19,732 nucleotides of DNA from Candidatus Bathyarchaeota archaeon B26-1 (GCA_001593925.1 LUCD01000006.1:1-19732); one strand, 5' to 3'. Shown: positions 1 to 6,200, numbered from the stretch's first letter. The notes: generated by a model from the sequence alone, not told the origin. Program-made: numbers and translations.

Positions 1-117
1 AACCACCCTGGCAGCCATAATGTTGTTACGCTGAGCCTCCCTACCACGACTACGAGAAGTCCCCTCCTTCAATATGAGAACAGGCTGACCGCTCTGAGTC
101 TGAGCCAAATACGCCAT
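1..117 (-). CDS. ths: Thermosome (group II chaperonin) subunit, N-terminal fragment
   Basis: Reading the minus strand from the ATG at 117-115 gives 39 codons that run off the window. They begin MAYLAQTQSGQPVLILKEG and continue through a TSRSRGREAQR stretch into NNIMAARVV. This is the characteristic start of archaeal thermosome subunits, in which a short variable tail leads into a PVLILKEGT strand and a REAQR..NI..A helix. The protein would be an ATP-dependent cytosolic chaperonin ring subunit of roughly 550 residues, and only about 7% is visible. A strong Shine-Dalgarno sequence (GGAGAGG, plus-strand complement 124-130) sits 6 nt before the ATG, and a TATA-like box lies further upstream, so the start is well supported. 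Whether it is an alpha, beta or other paralogue cannot be told from this piece. Confidence 0.93.
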   Translation of the reverse strand, partial: MAYLAQTQSGQPVLILKEGTSRSRGREAQRNNIMAARVV

Positions 118-172
118 ACATAACCTCTCCTATTGTTCATATCGTAAATTTTTAGGTTAGTTGAACTTGGAA

Positions 173-187
173 GGATATTTAAGCTTT
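173..187 (-). promoter_or_regulatory. Promoter (TATA box) of the thermosome gene
   Basis: On the minus strand the sequence AAGCTTAAATATCC is a good archaeal TATA box, preceded by an A-rich possible BRE. About 26 bp downstream would place transcription start near 154. That gives a leader of roughly 37 nt holding the Shine-Dalgarno sequence. Thermosome genes are often heat-inducible, but no operator is evident here. Confidence 0.6.
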
Positions 188-230
188 ACTAAGACTCTAA
201 ACAAGCAGTGTTGTTTGGCTTCTTCTTTTT

Positions 231-326
231 TGGTGGGCCCGGCCGGACTTGAACCGGCGACCAGCAGGTCTCCCATCAACCGGGGAGTATGAGCCTGTCG
301 CTCTAACCAAGCTGAGCTACGGGCCC
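231..326 (-). tRNA. tRNA with CAT anticodon (elongator Met or Ile2), one intron
   Basis: On the minus strand a full cloverleaf forms once an 18-nt intron is removed. The acceptor GGGCCCG pairs with CGGGCCC, with discriminator A and an encoded CCA (plus 231-233). The D stem is GCTC/GAGC, the T arm is GCCGG-TTCAAGT-CCGGC, and the anticodon loop after splicing is CTCATAA. The anticodon CAT is complementary to plus 289-291. The mature length is 78 nt including CCA. It lacks the three G-C pairs of the initiator anticodon stem, so it is not tRNA-iMet. The GGGCCC acceptor is common in archaeal tRNA-Ile, so a lysidine/agmatidine-type Ile2 is as likely as elongator Met. An oddity is an A27-C43 mismatch at the top of the anticodon stem. 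Confidence 0.92.
270..287 (-). other. tRNA intron at canonical position 37/38 (18 nt, BHB)
   Basis: The intron reads CTCCCCGGTTGATGGGAG on the minus strand. Bases 32-35 (CTCA) pair with TGGG near its 3' end as the 4-bp central helix, with 3-nt bulges TA^C and AG^A at the two cleavage sites. This matches the bulge-helix-bulge substrate of archaeal tRNA splicing endonuclease. It is close to the shortest introns of this type. Confidence 0.85.
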
Positions 327-334
327 TCTTTCCA

Positions 335-363
335 TTTTATATCTTGTAAAGTTCATACTTAAG
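335..363 (-). promoter_or_regulatory. Possible promoter of the CAT tRNA
   Basis: Upstream of the tRNA on the minus strand are two AT-rich boxes: CTTAAGTAT (complement of 355-363) and GATATAAAAT (complement of about 334-343). The first lies about 30 bp before the tRNA and has the better spacing for a TATA box. The second is too close unless the leader is absent. The remaining intergenic DNA up to 430 shows no gene, apart from a weak inverted repeat (GTTGCC 373-378 / GGGCAAC 402-408). Confidence 0.35.
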
Positions 364-432
364 GGTTTTTCTGTTGCCGGAAACTCCTTCTACACGATGT
401 CGGGCAACCGACCCTCCAAGCCGGCTGGGTTA

Positions 433-443
433 AGTTTAAATAT
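433..443 (+). promoter_or_regulatory. Promoter (TATA box) of tRNA-Asn
   Basis: AGTTTAAATAT is a good archaeal TATA box. Transcription would start near 464, leaving a 5' leader of about 35 nt to be removed by RNase P before the tRNA at 499. Confidence 0.5.
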
Positions 444-528
444 CGGCTACCGTTTTTTGGTGTTTGGGGGGCGCCGCAGTTTAAGTGTGTGCCTCTGAGC
501 CGCCGTAGCTCAGTAGGTAGAGCAGCGG

Positions 529-568
529 ACTCTTGGAAGGGGCGTCGCGGCCCCTTCGGGAGGCTGAG
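529..568 (+). other. Non-canonical tRNA intron at 30/31 (40 nt, BHB)
   Basis: This intron lies inside the 5' anticodon stem. The central helix pairs CAGC (tRNA bases 25-28, at 523-526) with GCTG (563-566). The bulges are GG^A and AG^G, and an inner stem pairs CTCTT with GGGAG. Inside is a strong 8-bp hairpin, GAAGGGGC/GCCCCTTC. All the BHB elements are visible. Confidence 0.88.
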
Positions 569-601
569 GCTGTTAACCCGTTGGTCGACGGTTCGAGTCC
601 G

Positions 602-636
602 AGGGCGGCGATCCGTGGAGGGTCCCGTCCGGCGAA
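602..636 (+). other. Non-canonical tRNA intron at 63/64 (35 nt, BHB-like)
   Basis: Its removal is required to rebuild both the T stem (GACGG/CCGTC) and the acceptor stem, and the junction is unique given those pairings. The bulges would be CG^A and AA^T. The inner stem pairs GGGCGG (603-608) with CCGTCC (625-630). The central helix (AGTC with GGCG) has only three pairs plus an A-G mismatch, so the motif is relaxed. Confidence 0.82.
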
Positions 637-669
637 TCCGGCGGCGCCACCCACCAAGATTCTTAAATT

Positions 670-867
670 CTATCTTGTCTTGGCCGCCGTTAAGATTGCT
701 CCTATCAGGAGGACCGCGACTCCCAAGAATATGAAGAACCAAGCTGAGAGGCCGGCGGCCTTCATGTTCTCGTAGGTCTGGTATGTCAGGATTGCTCCAA
801 CTATCATGATTATTACGCCTACAATCTTCTCTAGAACGCTTAAACCGGATATCTGCTTCTCACTCAT
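670..867 (-). CDS. Small membrane protein with two helices, unknown function
   Basis: This 65-residue protein has two clear hydrophobic segments, roughly residues 12-34 and 41-62, joined by a short polar loop (TYENMKAAGLS). It ends in a short basic tail, AAKTR. It starts at ATG 867 behind a GGAGAGG-type ribosome site, 23 nt after the Top6A stop, so it is probably the last gene of the aIF1A-Top6 operon. The short loop makes a helical hairpin likely. I do not recognise the family and assign no function. The reading frame, ribosome site and operon position support it as real. Its stop codon faces the 3' end of tRNA-Asn. Confidence 0.75.
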   Translation of the reverse strand: MSEKQISGLSVLEKIVGVIIMIVGAILTYQTYENMKAAGLSAWFFIFLGVAVLLIGAILTAAKTR

Positions 868-890
868 CTTCCAGACCTCTCCGCAACCTT

Positions 891-1982
891 TTATGTCTCG
901 AGCTCCTTAAGCCTCTCGGGGAGGTACTTGTCAACTATGTGGGTAAGCCCGTATCTTGAGAAAGCTTCGAGCTCACACTTCTTCTTGATCTTCATGAAGG
1001 TTTTGATCTCTCTCTGCCATAGTTCTCCTTTGTATCTTGGGTCCCTGCTGAGTTCGTGGAGCCTCTTTATGTCGATGTCGCTAAGCCCTTCACTCGGCAA
1101 CTTGTAACTATTTATGTCGGATGCCCAGACCCCTGCCCACTTCGCGTCCGGAGTCGTTAGGTCTCTCAGGTGAGCCGCGTTTGCGGACCCGGAGATTATG
1201 ACCATGGCTATATGCATCCCCCAAGGATCGGCGTCGGTGAAGATGTATACCGGAAGCCCCACCTCCTGATTCAGCCTCCTTATGAAGTATCTCGTCGAGC
1301 GTGGAGCCTGACCAGCCGTATAGATGAGTATAGCATTGAACTTCTCGTAGACGCGTTCCTCTATGAACCTCGTGAACATGGCGCCCTTCTCTATGACTAT
1401 GACCTTGTCGGCTCCTGTTCTGATGAGCCTCGAGTTTGTCAAAGCCGGCCCTATCATGAGCCCGTCAGGGTGGGAGGTAAGGTTCAGCCTCCGCCCCTCA
1501 TATCCGGGGACCGTATACTCGATCGTCAGGTCACCGAAGACCGCTGAACGCTCTTCGGGGAAGACGTTCAAGTCTTCACGGGGGAAACCCGTAACCGTCT
1601 CTAAGTCGGTTATTATGTTGTCCGATTCAACCTGATCCTTGAAGAAGATGTCGTAAGCTTGGGCCGAGTAGTAAACGTCCCTCAGAGTGCTCGTCTTCCT
1701 CTGCCGGATCAGCTCCTTCACGAAGTAGGCGGTCCAGACCATCTGGGTGAAGGGTCTTAAGTGCCTGACTATCCTGGAGCTCCTACGGACAACGCGGTCT
1801 CCTAGGACGTACTGCCTCAATTCTGGACTGTAGAAGATGTTGTCGGTCGATCTGCTTTTCATCTCGATCCACGGGAATACTCCTTTCTCTATCTGTTCGC
1901 AGAACCTCCTCCCTAAACTCTCCAGCCTCCTGAGAACAACTTCTCTCCTGCTGACACTTCTCTTCTTGACACTTCTTCCCAA
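891..1982 (-). CDS. top6A: DNA topoisomerase VI subunit A (Spo11-like)
   Basis: This is the cleaving subunit of type IIB topoisomerase VI, an A2B2 enzyme that passes one DNA duplex through another and relaxes supercoils using ATP. At 363 residues it has the normal length. The winged-helix 5Y/CAP domain carries the catalytic tyrosine in TSTLRDVYYSAQ; of Tyr104-Tyr105, the second is probably catalytic by analogy with Spo11. The Toprim domain has Glu198 (VIVIEKG) and the Asp250-Asp252 pair (FTDADPWG) that bind magnesium. The start is a TTG supported by a strong TCACCTCC complement (GGAGGTGA) at 1987-1994, 4 nt upstream. Only 16 nt separate it from top6B, so the two subunits are made from one transcript. 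Confidence 0.97.
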   Translation of the reverse strand: MGRSVKKRSVSRREVVLRRLESLGRRFCEQIEKGVFPWIEMKSRSTDNIFYSPELRQYVLGDRVVRRSSRIVRHLRPFTQMVWTAYFVKELIRQRKTSTLRDVYYSAQAYDIFFKDQVESDNIITDLETVTGFPREDLNVFPEERSAVFGDLTIEYTVPGYEGRRLNLTSHPDGLMIGPALTNSRLIRTGADKVIVIEKGAMFTRFIEERVYEKFNAILIYTAGQAPRSTRYFIRRLNQEVGLPVYIFTDADPWGMHIAMVIISGSANAAHLRDLTTPDAKWAGVWASDINSYKLPSEGLSDIDIKRLHELSRDPRYKGELWQREIKTFMKIKKKCELEAFSRYGLTHIVDKYLPERLKELET

Positions 1983-1998
1983 ACTCTCACCTCCCTCT

Positions 1999-3798
1999 TT
2001 ACTCGCTTAAGCCGTCTATGAAAACGTTGACGGTTCCAGGCTTATTCCGCACAGCGGACTTAACCTGAACCTTCAAGAGCCTAGCCCTCTTGGTTAACAT
2101 CTCGTAGAACTCGGCCCCCGCCTCCAAGGTAACCTCGGGAATTAAGACTCTCCACCTAGACCCCGTGAGGCCTAGGACCCTAAGGTTGACAGAGTTACTC
2201 TCATGCTTGTTCTTGGCGATCACTAGGATGGTCTTGTATCCTTCAGCGTTGAAGGTTTCGCCCTCAACGTAGCTGTTCCCAGTCTTGTAGTCCCGAAATA
2301 TCACCTGCCTCTTATAAAGCCTGTTTATGTCAGGCATCTCCTCCAAGCCTCCGAGCCGAGCTGAAAAATCTGCGATCTTCGGGAGATACCTCGAGAAGAT
2401 GCTGAGCCTCCTCCTCTGCTGCTCAACATGCTTCCTACGCGTCAGGTATCTCCGGAGGCGACGTGCAACCTCACGGATTCCGTTCAGTATCTCCCTACTT
2501 ATCTCGGGTATGTCGGCGATGATCTCCTTCCCCACAGTCTTGTAGGGTATCTTTGTGCTGCATATGTGGACTAGGACGGCTACGGGCATTCCGGGGGAGA
2601 CTCCGTAACGCCTCCAGTTGATCGACCTTAGAATCTTCCATGAGACGTCTCCTGACTCGTCGTACATTAGGGGAATCTTGTTTGCGAACCGGTACAGGGT
2701 TATATCATTTCTGCTTGGAACCTTCCCTCCGTAAGCTATGGCGACCTCTACTATGAAGGGGTGGCCTGAGTATGCTGAGGGCTTACGTTGGGAGACCGCC
2801 GTGAACCTCGGTTCCAGCTCCTTCAGAATCCCTGTCCTCATCAACTCCTCCCCTATCGGCGATAGGCAGCTCGCGTCTGGAGGTAGGAAGTCCTTGAAGT
2901 TCTTCATGGCTCTAACTAGGTCAACTATCTCGTCGGGCCTGAGGCTCTTCGGGTTCATCCTCTCATCGATCCCTGCGGACTTCAGGAATTGGCGGGCCGT
3001 CTGCTCCCCAACCCTGTGGAAGTGCTCCTTCATGAAGCTCAGCATGTTGTTGCATCCGGTAGACCTTATTATCCTCTGTAGAGTCTCGACGTCGACCCCG
3101 TGTGGGTGGGGCAGAGTCTCTACTGGAGGGGGAGGCACCTCCTCGGACTTCCGTTCGAACCTGTAGAGGCGGCCCTTCGGATCGACGAATGTTATGTCGG
3201 CGTATGGGTTCACGATGGCCGTCAACTTTAGGTAATCCAAGATTCGGGGCATAGCCTTACTGTAGTCTCCTTCAAGGTGGAACTCAACGATCGTCCCGTG
3301 CCACTTCCACCTGTTCCTCAGAACCTTCCTATCGAGGATTACGGGGCGGTTCTTCTCGATGTCGATCATGAGTACGTACTTGAAGATTCTGGAGCCTCCC
3401 GTACTCGAGGTTATGCAGACGGGCTTGTTCGTCGTTATCTGACCGTAGAGGATTGCCATCGTTCCTCCAAGGCCGAATGTTCCTCGGGCCTGCTTCAACT
3501 TGTACTTTGAACTGACGAGGAACTGTCCGAAGGAGAGGGGAACCTGCTGGGGAGGTATGCCCGAACCGTTATCCTCAACCCTGAGAGTGTATGTTCTGGA
3601 GCTTTTGCTCTCCTCGTCTTGTGAGAGCCTTATGTAAATGTCCGGGGGGACCTGTATAGCCTCGGCCGCGTCGAGGGAGTTCTCGACGAGTTCCCTTATA
3701 GCCGAGAAGATGGCCCTAGTCGGGTTTGTGAAACCTACTATCTCTCTATTTCTGTAGAAGAAGTCCGCTGGGCTGATCTCTTGGAACGTCTGTGCCAC
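1999..3798 (-). CDS. top6B: DNA topoisomerase VI subunit B (GHKL ATPase)
   Basis: This is the ATPase and clamp subunit of topoisomerase VI. The GHKL fold shows its nucleotide motifs near the N-terminus: RELVENSLDAAEA (catalytic Glu and magnesium Asn), VEDNGSGIP, and GTFGLGGTMA as the lid. H2TH-like and transducer regions follow. The last 100 or so residues (from about KTGNSYVEGE) form a C-terminal beta-rich extension. An upstream GTG at 3834 is possible but has no ribosome site. The GTG at 3798 is preceded by AGGGGGAT and gives MAQTFQEISPADFF, like the usual N-terminus of the family, so I chose it (599 residues). A TATA-like AT-rich stretch at about 3845-3875 may give an internal promoter. 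Confidence 0.95.
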   Translation of the reverse strand: MAQTFQEISPADFFYRNREIVGFTNPTRAIFSAIRELVENSLDAAEAIQVPPDIYIRLSQDEESKSSRTYTLRVEDNGSGIPPQQVPLSFGQFLVSSKYKLKQARGTFGLGGTMAILYGQITTNKPVCITSSTGGSRIFKYVLMIDIEKNRPVILDRKVLRNRWKWHGTIVEFHLEGDYSKAMPRILDYLKLTAIVNPYADITFVDPKGRLYRFERKSEEVPPPPVETLPHPHGVDVETLQRIIRSTGCNNMLSFMKEHFHRVGEQTARQFLKSAGIDERMNPKSLRPDEIVDLVRAMKNFKDFLPPDASCLSPIGEELMRTGILKELEPRFTAVSQRKPSAYSGHPFIVEVAIAYGGKVPSRNDITLYRFANKIPLMYDESGDVSWKILRSINWRRYGVSPGMPVAVLVHICSTKIPYKTVGKEIIADIPEISREILNGIREVARRLRRYLTRRKHVEQQRRRLSIFSRYLPKIADFSARLGGLEEMPDINRLYKRQVIFRDYKTGNSYVEGETFNAEGYKTILVIAKNKHESNSVNLRVLGLTGSRWRVLIPEVTLEAGAEFYEMLTKRARLLKVQVKSAVRNKPGTVNVFIDGLSE

Positions 3799-3881
3799 GA
3801 CTTTATCCCCCTGCCATTCCTCGCCCCCTTTCACGACCGTAAGCTTATTAGAGGCATATTAAGGTTATTAAATGGGCAAAA

Positions 3882-4475
3882 TCATTTATTTCTGTAATCA
3901 TCCCTGATAGGGGTCTCCCAGAGCTCAAGTTTCCTCCTTTTGAGTTCCTCTCTCTTTCTGTAGAGGAACCTGTACACGGTTCTGTGTGAACTACCCTTAA
4001 TCAGGAGTCTCACCGCAGCTCTGGCGACCTCAACCCCGTCAAGGTCGCCTATTATGGAGACCGTGTGTCCGTAGACCGAGAGGACAGCTCCGCTCATCTC
4101 CTCTATGATCCTTCGGGTCTTCCCGTCTTTTCCTATGATCCTGCCCTTCACCCTCCTTATGTCTGACTGTGAACGGCCGAATATCTCTCTCAAGTCGATG
4201 ATCTCGAGCATCTGATCCTCGTCTTCTAGGAGTCTGAAGGCGTTCTCCGGCGAGAAGCCTCTCCCAATCGCAAGAACCACCTCTTTCGCCCTGAAGATGA
4301 GGGAGGGATCGTCGGCATCCTCGTTGAGCGCTATCTCCACATCTCCGGTTTTGCTGTCCACGTTCAGCTGGACCTTCAGCCTTTTCTCTATCATGTCTTT
4401 GACTGAGCCTTTTGGCCCTATTAGAACTCCTATCCTATCCTTTGGTATCTTCACGAAGGTGCTATATTTGGCCAC
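3882..4475 (-). CDS. Double-KH RNA-binding protein, archaeal Dim2/Pno1 type
   Basis: This 197-residue protein has two KH domains. Both keep the RNA-gripping GxxG loop: GPKG at residues 20-23 and GKDG at 115-118. This arrangement, with a basic C-terminal tail rich in Arg and Lys, matches archaeal homologues of Dim2/Pno1. In archaea these have been linked to aIF2-alpha and the 3' end of 16S rRNA, and in eukaryotes to maturation of the small subunit. The start is a GTG (4475-4473) behind GGAGGATC, and its first codons overlap the end of the RIO1 gene by 14 nt, implying translational coupling. RIO kinases and Dim2 act at the same maturation step, so the pairing supports the call. Confidence 0.9.
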   Translation of the reverse strand: MAKYSTFVKIPKDRIGVLIGPKGSVKDMIEKRLKVQLNVDSKTGDVEIALNEDADDPSLIFRAKEVVLAIGRGFSPENAFRLLEDEDQMLEIIDLREIFGRSQSDIRRVKGRIIGKDGKTRRIIEEMSGAVLSVYGHTVSIIGDLDGVEVARAAVRLLIKGSSHRTVYRFLYRKREELKRRKLELWETPIRDDYRNK

Positions 4476-5262
4476 CTGTGATCCTCCTCAACAGGTCGTC
4501 CACGGGCGTGACCGTGACGCCGAGCCTCCTGAAGAACCGGTTGAGGTTGTTTAGGTCCCTCACGAGATATTGGATCGCATTTGGATGCCTTATCGAGACT
4601 GCTTGGGAGACGTCGAAGATCACGGGTTCACCTTCCCATATCATAACGTTATACTCGCTTAGGTCACCATGCACAAGCTTCGCCTCTTTATAGAGTTTAT
4701 CCACGTAGGAGATCAGGGTTTGGTAGATGGATTTAGGCCTCTTGATCTCGGCTTCCCTCAAGGTAGGGGCGCTTATCCCCTCTTCGCCTATAAACTCCAT
4801 CACCAAGACGTTGTTCAGGACGGCGATCGGTTTCGGGACCCTTACTCCAGCCTCGTAAGCCAGATGGAGGTTCTTGAACTCCTTCTGGGCCCAAGCGAAG
4901 ATTAGCGCCCGACTGCTTCTCCGTAGGCCCTTGAAACGTGGGTCGCCCAGTATGTACGGGAGCATCCCCTTCCTGAACTCCGCGGAGACCGTCAAGTAAA
5001 TCTTTATGGCTAAATCCTCGCCTTCCTGCGAGACTCCCCAATAAATCCTAGACTCCTTCCCAGCCTTCACAACCCCATGTATCTCCGCGATTACACCCTT
5101 ATTCATAAGTTCGTATATGGTCATGAGGGTTGATCTGTCGAAGACCTCCTCTAGAACTTCGTACTCCTCGCTGCGTTTCTCCTTCATGAGCTGCTGGGTC
5201 TCGTAGGTTTTCTCTTCATGTTCGAGCTTCTTCTCAACCCGCTTATAAGCGTCTATGGACAT
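4462..5262 (-). CDS. rio1: RIO1-type serine protein kinase/ATPase
   Basis: This 266-residue atypical kinase would act in small ribosomal subunit maturation. It has a glycine-poor nucleotide loop (VKAGKESRIYWG, about residues 65-76), Lys87 in LAIKIY, the catalytic loop LVHGDLSEYN with Asp200 and Asn205, and the metal-binding IFDVSQAV with Asp217. The STLMTIYELMNKGVI region before the kinase core and the DVSQ metal motif favour RIO1 over RIO2, and there is no RIO2 winged helix at the N-terminus. The start is ATG 5262. It sits 53 nt after aIF1A and overlaps the KH gene, forming an initiation/biogenesis operon. Confidence 0.94.
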   Translation of the reverse strand: MSIDAYKRVEKKLEHEEKTYETQQLMKEKRSEEYEVLEEVFDRSTLMTIYELMNKGVIAEIHGVVKAGKESRIYWGVSQEGEDLAIKIYLTVSAEFRKGMLPYILGDPRFKGLRRSSRALIFAWAQKEFKNLHLAYEAGVRVPKPIAVLNNVLVMEFIGEEGISAPTLREAEIKRPKSIYQTLISYVDKLYKEAKLVHGDLSEYNVMIWEGEPVIFDVSQAVSIRHPNAIQYLVRDLNNLNRFFRRLGVTVTPVDDLLRRITGGQI

Positions 5263-5315
5263 TCACCATCATTCCAACGTTTTATAAGGCTTATACGCAA
5301 CCTTGGGACGCGTCT

Positions 5316-5621
5316 CTATAGGGTTAGGAGCCCCTTCTTTCGGAGGAGTTCAGCCTGACTTCGAGTGTAACGCCAGAATATGTCGCCTCTAGTGTCGTAT
5401 TGGAAGTCCCAAGGAGAAACTAAGACGACGTCCCCCACCCTTATCCACACCCTACGCTTCATCTTTCCCCGGATTCGGCAGATTCTCTCTCTGCCGTCTT
5501 GGCACTTAACTAGGAACCTGTCGAAGCCCAGCATCTTAACGACTACCCCTAGCACATCGTTTGGGGAGGGAAGGATCATCTCGCTGAGTTCTTGCTCGCT
5601 GATTACTTTCTTCTTGCCCAA
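5316..5621 (-). CDS. eif1A: Translation initiation factor aIF1A
   Basis: This is a 101-residue S1/OB-fold protein that binds the A site of the small ribosomal subunit during initiation. The OB core runs from about residue 19 (PNDVLGVVVKMLGFDRFLVKC) through CRIRGKMKRRVWIRVGDVVLV to the short C-terminal helix after DTRGDIFWRYT. It has the typical length and the typical RGKMKRRVWI RNA-binding surface. The start codon is TTG (5621-5619), supported by GAGGTGA 7 nt upstream. It is the first gene of the operon running to the small membrane protein, with a TATA box near 5680. Confidence 0.96.
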   Translation of the reverse strand: MGKKKVISEQELSEMILPSPNDVLGVVVKMLGFDRFLVKCQDGRERICRIRGKMKRRVWIRVGDVVLVSPWDFQYDTRGDIFWRYTRSQAELLRKKGLLTL

Positions 5622-5674
5622 GGGTTCACCTCGAATGACCGGGCGACCTTTCTTACTGAAGATGAGAAACTCTC

Positions 5675-5685
5675 ACTTAAATATG
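5675..5685 (-). promoter_or_regulatory. Promoter (TATA box) of the aIF1A-Top6 operon
   Basis: The minus strand reads CATATTTAAGT here. Transcription would begin near 5654, giving a leader of about 33 nt that includes the GAGGTGA ribosome site of aIF1A. This is the best box before the six-gene operon. Confidence 0.55.
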
Positions 5686-5757
5686 ATACGGTCTAGCCCC
5701 GGCGGCGTTGAGCCTCCGATTTTGAGTCTTCCTTCAGGGTTAACAGCGGTTTAGAAA

Positions 5758-5790
5758 CCCTTTAAAGGGGCGACGTAAAGAACTTAAGTT
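5758..5790 (+). promoter_or_regulatory. Promoter with two perfect palindromes upstream of the 5800 gene
   Basis: CCCTTTAAAGGG (5758-5769) is a perfect 12-bp palindrome whose centre would serve as the TATA box. AACTTAAGTT (5781-5790) is a perfect 10-bp palindrome between that box and the start codon. The centres are 22 bp apart, about two helical turns. The second palindrome is too close to the ATG to be the TATA box, so it may be an operator. No binding protein can be named. Confidence 0.45.
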
Positions 5791-5799
5791 GCTTGGTTG

Positions 5800-6120
5800 A
5801 TGGAGGGGTACTCAACCTTGAAAGTCCCGAAGGTTAGGATGTTGCAAGGCAGGGTTGTCAAGGTTGAGAGGACGGGCGAGTACATGTTCGACAAGGAGGG
5901 TGACCGGTGGGAGAAGTGCATCTTCACGGTGGAGCTTACAGGGTTCTCGAAGCGTACTCCGGATGAGAGCCTTCCGGAGAACCTTAGAGGAAAGAGAGTT
6001 AAGCTCGTCAGATACTGCTGCTTTGACTGGCATTACAAACTCGGCGTCAGGAAAACCCTTGAACCCGACGAAACCGAGGCTATCCTGAAGGGTGAATCCA
6101 CCGAAACCGCATACTTTTAG
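5800..6120 (+). CDS. Conserved-looking 106-residue protein, unknown function
   Basis: I do not recognise this protein. It is soluble and alternates hydrophobic and charged residues as in small beta-barrel folds: LQGRVVKVERTGEYMF, CIFTVELTGF, and RGKRVKLVRYCCFDWHYKLG. It has a Cys-Cys pair and an acidic tail segment (LEPDETEAILKGESTETAYF). An OB-like fold is a guess from the strand pattern only. The ATG at 5800 is chosen over the TTG immediately before it. No Shine-Dalgarno sequence precedes it, and the TATA-like palindrome at 5758-5769 would put transcription start within about 10 nt, so the mRNA is probably nearly leaderless. It is transcribed divergently from the aIF1A operon. Confidence 0.75.
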   Translation: MEGYSTLKVPKVRMLQGRVVKVERTGEYMFDKEGDRWEKCIFTVELTGFSKRTPDESLPENLRGKRVKLVRYCCFDWHYKLGVRKTLEPDETEAILKGESTETAYF

Positions 6121-6191
6121 GTTCTTCTTGCACCTTTAGTTTTCACCCTTCTTCAAGCTGATCTTGTAACCTTCAAACCTCTAGAAGGTAC

Positions 6192-6200
6192 GCTTAAATC
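6192..6200 (+). promoter_or_regulatory. Possible promoter of the 6267 gene
   Basis: GCTTAAATC is TATA-like. Transcription would begin near 6222, upstream of the GGAGGTGA ribosome site at 6244-6251. The T-rich DNA just before it (6121-6150, with TTCTTCTTG and TTTAGTTTTC) may end transcription of the previous gene. Confidence 0.4.

Larger units (their letters stand above)
499..649 (+). tRNA. tRNA-Asn(GTT) with two introns
   Basis: The gene looks broken until two introns are removed (529-568 and 602-636). The spliced product is then a perfect 76-nt tRNA with encoded CCA at 647-649. Acceptor GCCGCCG pairs with CGGCGGC with discriminator G, the D stem is GCTC/GAGC, the anticodon stem is GCGGG/CCCGT, the loop is CTGTTAA, and the T arm is GACGG-TTCGAGT-CCGTC. 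The anticodon GTT is at 572-574. Acceptor sequence and discriminator G agree with archaeal tRNA-Asn. Without splicing, both the anticodon stem and the T/acceptor stems mismatch, which is what proves the introns. The gene converges on the membrane-protein gene ending at 670, only 20 nt away. Confidence 0.93.

Noticed and set aside
373..408. Hairpin GTTGCC/GGGCAAC as a small RNA gene or C/D box RNA
   Set aside because: The loop is long, and no C (RTGATGA) or D (CTGA) boxes in the right positions were found on either strand.
499..600. tRNA-Lys(CTT) reading using CTCTT at 530-534
   Set aside because: It leaves an A-C mismatch, an unusable intron 3' site and unpaired acceptor/T stems. The two-intron tRNA-Asn reading pairs everywhere.
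359..742. 127-residue minus-strand reading frame across tRNA-Asn
   Set aside because: It runs through the tRNA and both introns in antisense and into the membrane-protein gene; the composition is Arg/Pro-rich as in GC-rich chance frames.
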